Shown here: positions 61,078 through 64,000 of the stretch, piece after piece
Position numbering within the stretch: the first letter of the stretch is position 1
Layout: every line of letters begins with the position of its first letter
Assembly: GCA_021613375.1 (NCBI GenBank)
Contig: CM038705.1
Coordinates: 10,129,095 to 10,193,094, forward strand
Source of the DNA: Megaleporinus macrocephalus
Lineage: Eukaryota; Chordata; Actinopteri; Characiformes; Anostomidae
Reading direction: 5' to 3'
Length of the DNA: 64,000 nucleotides
Translations under genes and position numbers: made by a program
The notes under the pieces: generated by a model
What the model saw: only the letters and a program-made list of their open reading frames with translations
The model's database searches: none
What the model was told of the DNA's origin: nothing

Positions 61078-61461
61078 TAGGGCTTTGTATTGGCAAGAAC
61101 CTGGCGATACAATACGTATGAGGATACAGTTGTCATGATTTAATATATTGCGATATATTGCGATACTGCAAGCAAAGTGACATATTGCATATTTTTTTTA
61201 AATCCTACTATTAAAACACATCACTGTATGAACAGGTTTGTCAATACTTACAATAGCACTGCGCCCTTGTGCTGCTTGTTAATGTTGGAGCGGAACTTAA
61301 AAATTAATTTAATTAATTAATTAAAATTAATTACAATGCTGCCATCTAGTGGTCAGTGAGTCTTTGTCGGCCAGCAATCTGTGTATCGATACTGTGTTTT
61401 TGAGAATCAATACAGTATCGCGAAACAATGTCCGAATATTCGATATTTTCTTACACCCCTA
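61078..61461 (+). mobile_element. non-autonomous hAT-type element, family N1
   Basis: Starts tagggctttgtattggcaag and ends ttttcttacacccct-a. A perfect 8-bp duplication, acgtccac, is at 61070-61077 and 61462-61469. It carries a local aattaattaatt expansion near 61300-61325. It interrupts the foldback-type repeat. Confidence 0.88.
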
Positions 61462-62755
61462 ACGTCCACCATCTAACCAACATCCTGTGATGCAAGACGT
61501 CAGACCACCTCTACAAAAGTCCTACTTTACTTTAAATGGAAGTAAAGTATGGGAAATACATTTTTCCCATATGATTTTGGAGCATCTCGATTGGTCCACT
61601 TGTTCTGAAACTTCAACACGATGTAAACGGAAGCTGTCGTGTTTATATGATGCAGAAAAATAAAAATTGTGAAAAATGGAAATACGATGTTTATCCTTGG
61701 ACAGCGCCGAAATGTTCTTTATCGTTGTTTCAGCAGAGAATGTCCAGTATGTTGGTCCTCTGAACAGCTCAGCAGATGCTGTGAATGGATGCTTAGCGCT
61801 GCTTCTGAGATAAAACACTATCAAGTTCCTCCTGATTCATCTTCGCAGCCTGAGTACAGATTCACAAACAGGATCTAAATCTGTCAGTAAACGAGGTTTC
61901 TAATTAATAGTGGGACATTTCCGGTGGTGGTCTTGCATCACAGAACGTTGGTAAGATGGTGGACGTAGTGTGTCTTGAGTGGGGGGTGTCTACTAATGCC
62001 TCCCTCTACCCCCCGCCCCCAACGAAACCTTTTCCATCCATTCACAGCATCTGCTGAGCTGTTCAGAGGACCAACATACTGGACATTCTCTGCTGAAACA
62101 ACGATAAAGAACATTTCGCCGCTGTCCAGAGAAAAACATCTCAAAGTATCTCCATTTTTCATGATTTTTATTTTTCTGCATCATATGAACACGACAGCTT
62201 CCGTTTACATCGTGTTGAAATTTCAGAATGAGTGGACCAATCGAGATGCTCCAAAATCATATGGGAAAAGTTTGGTTCCATTGACGTCCATGGACGTAGT
62301 GTGTCTTGAGATACTGTGTGGATACTAAAACTCGCCTACTGAAATTGAACTAGTCTACCACTTGAACAGTACCTACTGACTCTATTCTAGTACGTACTGA
62401 CTAGATTTTTTAGTATCCGCACAATCTTGGACACACTACGTCCATCATCTTACCAACGTCCTGTGACACAAGACGTCAGACCACCACTATAAAAGTCCTA
62501 CTTTACTTTTAATGGAAGTCAATGGAACCAAAACTTTTCCCAAATGATTTTGGAGCGTCTCGAATGGTCCACTCGTTCTGAAACTTCTACACAATGCAGT
62601 TTAAAAAATAAAATCGTGAAAAATGGAGATACTTTGAGATGTTTTTCTTTAGACAGCGATGAAATGTTTATTATCGTTGTTTCAACAGAGAATTTCCAGT
62701 ATGTTAGTTCTCTGAACAGCTCAGCAGATGCTGTGAATGAATGGAAAGGGTGTCG
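61462..62755. repeat. foldback composite of family A arms
   Basis: Three arms of one sequence are arranged plus (about 61470-61795), minus (about 62030-62290) and plus (about 62440-62755). All share gacgtcagaccacc, ttttggagc-tctcg-atgg, cggaagctgtcgtgtt, tatcgttgtttca and gaacagctcagcagatgctg. The copies at 61905-61980 and 62440-62480 contain the same acgtccaccatcttaccaac junction in opposite directions. The structure could extrude long hairpins. ORFs at 61522-62328 are by-products of the inverted arms. Confidence 0.75.
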
Positions 62756-63469
62756 TTGGGCATTTCGGTACAGTTAATATTGGAAAGCACCAAACAGCGC
62801 CAACAGCGCAAGGTCCAGCTCGTCCAGCTAGTGCTCGAGAGACTCTATAACTGAATGAAAGGACAAGGTCCTGAGGAGGTTCAACTCTCGCCGTCTTCAG
62901 CTTTTCTAATGGTGAGTCAGCGTGTCAGTTCATTTACATACGTGTTAACCTGCTTGACAGTTGGTTCAAATGAGAAACGCTGACTAGATGAACAACCGTC
63001 GCGTGCAAGCGGTACAGTCACCGCCGCATCACTCATGCAGAGGTGGTCAATGAGGAACACTGTCTCGCTCGCTGGATAGAGTGATACGATCGCCACGCGT
63101 AAAGGGCAAGGACGAAAAGCACAGCTGAACGCCCGTAACCTTTGATTCCTCAGTCGCACTACATTCAAAACCCTGTGAGATGGATATCACTGCATGGGTT
63201 CAGGAAGACTTCGACTCAGCAAGTAAACACTGTGCATCACATTTATACAAACAATTACCAACTCCACTGGATCTGTACTGTGAAAGAGTGGAAACTGAAC
63301 ACCGAGTCCAACTCAGAACCAAAGCACATCATTCTTAGGGGCCCCTCTAGGGCACTGGGTTCCTCTCCAGCCTAGCTTAAAACAAGCACAGACAATTACG
63401 AGGCAGCCGCCTCCAAATGTTTCGCTTTGCCTTCAACTCTTGACAATTCTCTCCAAGGTAACAAGCACT
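62756..63469. other. unassigned DNA, possible old transposon
   Basis: About 0.7 kb of non-tandem sequence. 63140-63220 (attcaaaaccctgtgagatg, gatatcactgcatgggttca) vaguely resembles a known fish repeat. ORFs of 77-83 codons carry no domain I recognise. Confidence 0.35.
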
Positions 63470-63617
63470 GGACTCGTAAAGGTTACACTTGTAACAGTGA
63501 TTTCAGTCACTTGTATCTGTTACACTTGTAACAGTGATTTCTGTCACTTGTATCTGTTACACTTATAACAGTGATTTCTGTCACTTGTATCTGTTACACT
63601 TGTAACAGTGATTTCTG
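63470..63617. repeat. 37-bp minisatellite, type 1
   Basis: Four units of ttacacttgtaacagtgatt-tctgtcacttgtatctg. Each contains the near palindrome ttacacttgtaa. Confidence 0.88.
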
Positions 63618-64000
63618 TTAGTGTTACAGTTTACATGTACACAGGTAGGTGAAGGTAGTGTTAGACAGTTTATCTGTACACAGGTAGGTGAAGGTAGTGT
63701 TAGACAGTTTACCTGTACACAGGTAGGTGAAGGCAGTGTTACAGTTTACCTGTACACAGGTAGGTGAAGGTAGTGTTACAGTTTACATGTACACAGGTTG
63801 GTGAAGGTAGTGTTACAGTTTACATGTACACAGGTAGGTGAAGGTAGTGTTACAGTTTACCTGTACACAGGTAGATGAAGGTAGTGTTACAGTTTACATG
63901 TACACAGGTAGGTGAAGGTAGTGTTACAGTTTACCTGTACACAGGTAGATGAAGGTAGTGTTACAGTTTACATGTACACAGGTAGGTGAAGGTAGTGTTA
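63618..64000. repeat. 37-bp minisatellite, type 2 (runs off the window)
   Basis: About ten units of ttacagtttacatgtacaca-ggtaggtgaaggtagtg, with catgt/cctgt variants. It has the same 37-bp period as the array immediately to its left but a different sequence. It continues past the window edge. Confidence 0.92.

Noticed and set aside
61522..62328. Matching ORFs on both strands (100, 117, 74 codons)
   Set aside because: They are mirror images caused by the inverted arms of a foldback repeat.

Overview
The window looks like intronic or intergenic DNA from a ray-finned fish, possibly an otophysan. The evidence is the set of repeats: fish tRNA-type SINEs, Tc1-like relics with fish-type inverted repeats, many small hAT-type elements with 8-bp target duplications, an L1-clade LINE tail, and very long minisatellites. 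No bacterial or viral gene organisation is present.

Only one convincing host coding segment was found. It is a 96-bp exon on the minus strand (17806-17901) encoding the S1 membrane helix of a small-conductance calcium-activated potassium channel, most like SK3/KCNN3. It has a proper acceptor, branch-point-like sequence and donor. Neither the preceding exon (expected at higher coordinates) nor the next exon (expected at lower coordinates) was found. The window therefore appears to lie inside two very large introns of one kcnn gene.

Layout. 0.1-2 kb: rearranged SINE, inverted-repeat element, hAT MITE. 2.9-10 kb: two PIF/Harbinger-like relics with Myb/SANT-like ORF remnants, each next to a minisatellite (33-bp or 20-bp units), plus a third array and a Tc1 relic. 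10-11.6 kb: array of 156 decamers. 13.6-14.8 kb: 24-bp array. 16-17.4 kb: TATATA-rich array. 17.8-18.6 kb: the exon and a non-repetitive, partly G+C-rich flank. 18.8-23 kb: nested hAT/L1, Tc1 relic, hAT. 23.3-32 kb: 25-bp arrays of two kinds. 33-38 kb: Tc1 transposase relic, SINE, AT microsatellites, hAT MITE. 38.6-46 kb: 51/54-bp arrays. 46-50.7 kb: non-repetitive stretch, hAT elements, two LTR-like units. 52-55.6 kb: two hAT elements, one carrying nested insertions. 56.6-62.8 kb: foldback-type repeat, 21-bp array and an hAT element whose interior is a 3.2-kb 20-bp array. 63.5-64 kb: two adjacent 37-bp arrays.

Tandem arrays occupy roughly 40% of the window (my estimate from array boundaries). 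Very long ORFs, up to 1556 codons, come only from arrays whose period is a multiple of three, or of ten bases read in threes. I do not regard them as genes. No undescribed gene system was found. The most unusual content is the number of distinct minisatellite families, several of which have monomers resembling transposon ends or lie inside transposons, packed around a single ion-channel exon.
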